DNA from: Neisseriales bacterium
Lineage (GTDB): Bacteria; Pseudomonadota; Gammaproteobacteria; Burkholderiales; UBA11063
Length of the DNA: 9,428 nucleotides
Direction: 5' to 3'
Assembly: GCA_008017145.1 (NCBI GenBank)
Contig: SSGY01000141.1
Location: 1-9,428 of the forward strand
The stretch's first letter is position 1, and every line of letters begins with the position of its first letter. Position numbers and translations under genes: made by a program. Positions 8,418-9,428 of this stretch are shown here, one piece after another. Under the pieces are notes generated by a model, which made no database searches, was not told the DNA's origin, and saw nothing but the letters and a program-made list of their open reading frames with translations.

Positions 8418-9254
8418 ATGGCAGATAATACAAGAACAAGAACTAGAAATAGTCGCCAGCAAGGTAGTCGTCAAAATTATAACGATAGTTATTCTGACGT
8501 GCCGCAAAGATCATCAAATCAAAATTTAAGAGGACATGATGCACCGCGTAGCAATTCACGCAGAGTACGTGCAGAGTCTTTTGATGATTATGATGTTACG
8601 GGTGGTGGGTTTGCTACAAATAAGAAAAAATTAATTATTGGTGGAGCGATTGCCGCAGCTGTTTTGGCTGCAGTTGGTTTAGGTATTATCCTGAGTAATG
8701 CTGGTAAAGTAGAAATTGTAAGTGTTCAGCCTGCGTTGCTATCCGCGCAACAGCCTTATCAAAGTTGTGAGAAAGTTGGTAATACACACTATTCTCGCAA
8801 TCATAAGAGTGGAACAGAGGGTGCAATTATTGGTGGTGTCGGTGGTGCCGCAGTTGGTGGATTAGTTTCACATTCGTGGGTTGGTGCTGGTGTCGGTGCC
8901 GCAGTTGGTGCGGTTGGTGGTGATTTAATTGAACGTAGTAATCAGCCTGATTATGTAGCGCATCATAGTACAACTACTCAATGTAGCACAGCTTACCGAC
9001 CAATACAAGTTCCGGTCGGCTACCAAGTTGGTTATTTAAATAGCGATAATGCAGTAGTGCAGGTTGTTACGCAACATCAACCACAAGTGGGTACTAAAGT
9101 TAAATTGGATGAGTTAAATGCTGATCAAGTTAGTCCTCAACAGCAACAACAATTGGTACAACAGGCAATTAACGGTGGTAATGCCCCGCAACCAGCTGCA
9201 GCAGGAAACATTGTTCCGCCTCCTGCTGGCAATAGCGCTCCTGCTCCACAATAA
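8418..9254 (+). CDS. YcfJ-like glycine-zipper 2TM membrane protein (second paralogue)
   Basis: This 278-residue paralogue of the protein encoded at 6754 has the same plan: a disordered Arg/Ser/Asn-rich cytoplasmic tail (1-70), a membrane helix (KKKLIIGGAIAAAVLAAVGLG, about 69-92), the YcfJ-like IVSVQPALLS, Cys117, a glycine zipper (GTEGAIIGGVGGAAVGG through GAGVGAAVGAVGGDLI, 132-171), and Cys189. The block RSNQPDYVA (173-181) is identical to the first paralogue. GYQVGYLN and VGTKVKLDEL continue the match. It adds a C-terminal Gln/Pro/Ala-rich tail (PQQQQQ, APQPAAAG, VPPPAG) that the paralogue lacks; this may cross the periplasm or touch the cell wall. The two Cys may form a disulfide. Specific function unknown. 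Confidence 0.85.
   Translation: MADNTRTRTRNSRQQGSRQNYNDSYSDVPQRSSNQNLRGHDAPRSNSRRVRAESFDDYDVTGGGFATNKKKLIIGGAIAAAVLAAVGLGIILSNAGKVEIVSVQPALLSAQQPYQSCEKVGNTHYSRNHKSGTEGAIIGGVGGAAVGGLVSHSWVGAGVGAAVGAVGGDLIERSNQPDYVAHHSTTTQCSTAYRPIQVPVGYQVGYLNSDNAVVQVVTQHQPQVGTKVKLDELNADQVSPQQQQQLVQQAINGGNAPQPAAAGNIVPPPAGNSAPAPQ
8844..8910 (+). repeat. Direct repeat GGTGCCGCAGTTGGTG inside a glycine-zipper coding region
   Basis: Two exact 16-base copies at 8844-8859 and 8895-8910, in the same frame, each encoding GAAVG with flanking residues. They mark the two helices of the zipper hairpin and suggest internal duplication or homogenisation. Confidence 0.6.
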
Positions 9255-9301
9255 AGTCTTTTCACAGCTAGCTTAGCTGCATATTAATGAATGGGGCTGC
9301 T

Positions 9302-9428
9302 ATGGATTTTTTTGTTCCTGGGTCGGGTAATGTTATTACCATATTTAGCATTGGGGTGGTTATTGCCGTCTTTATGTTTGCTACTGATAAAATAAGTTTT
9401 AAGCAATTGGCAATTGTTAGTTTAGTGA
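9302..9428 (+). CDS. N-terminus of a probable membrane transporter (truncated by window edge)
   Basis: ATG 9302 follows GGGG at 9293-9296, and the frame is open to the window end (42 codons). The product begins MDFFVPGSGNV, then a hydrophobic helix (ITIFSIGVVIAVFMFA), TDKISFKQLAIVSLV and probably a second helix. This helix-(T/S)(D/E)K-helix opening resembles SLC13/ArsB-like ion transporters, but too little is present to decide. An in-frame ATG at 9287 would add five residues and lacks a Shine-Dalgarno sequence. It lies 47 bases after the second zipper gene without a convincing terminator, so it could belong to the same transcript. Confidence 0.5.
   Translation, partial: MDFFVPGSGNVITIFSIGVVIAVFMFATDKISFKQLAIVSLV

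Noticed and set aside
9265..9279. Hairpin CAGCTA-GCT-TAGCTG after the last zipper gene as a terminator
   Set aside because: Only 6 bp with a 3-base loop and no T run after it.

Overview
The window comes from an AT-rich Gram-negative bacterium, most likely a low-GC beta- or gammaproteobacterium. The grounds are a lipoprotein with a lipobox, Sec signal peptides, two relatives of the E. coli inner-membrane/periplasmic protein YcfJ, a proteobacterial-type ETF-ubiquinone oxidoreductase and an Obg/CgtA GTPase without a C-terminal extension. The species cannot be fixed from the sequence alone.

Layout. (1) 1-451, minus: N-terminal part of an MFS transporter cut by the window edge, with an eroded motif A. 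(2) 452-1417: AT-rich, mostly non-coding ground holding two transposase remnants, an IS3-type C-terminus at 1003 and a broken helix-turn-helix N-terminus at 1178-1395. (3) 1418-2776, plus: a lipoprotein that appears to be two histidine-phosphatase folds in tandem; the first has lost its catalytic residues and the second keeps them. (4) 2829-5537, minus: obg followed 6 bases later by ETF-ubiquinone oxidoreductase, probably one transcript, converging on the phosphatase gene at a hairpin at 2790-2820. (5) 5538-5825: divergent control region with two short dyads. (6) 5826-6440, plus: secreted NlpC/P60 cell-wall peptidase. (7) 6441-6753: regulatory region with a near-consensus sigma-70 promoter whose -10 box lies inside a perfect 17-bp palindrome, plus a 13-codon leader ORF whose stop overlaps the next start. 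(8) 6754-9254, plus: three co-oriented envelope genes. Two paralogous YcfJ-like glycine-zipper proteins flank an Asn/Gly/Tyr-rich single-pass membrane protein. (9) 9302-end: start of a probable membrane transporter.

The best candidate for an undescribed system is region 7-8. All three proteins are predicted to place a disordered, Arg-rich tail in the cytoplasm (Arg/Tyr/Asp-rich in the first two) and glycine-rich modules in the envelope, under one apparently repressible promoter. A membrane-spanning envelope assembly is a reasonable hypothesis, but its function is unknown. The NlpC/P60 hydrolase just upstream fits a cell-envelope theme but has its own 5' region.
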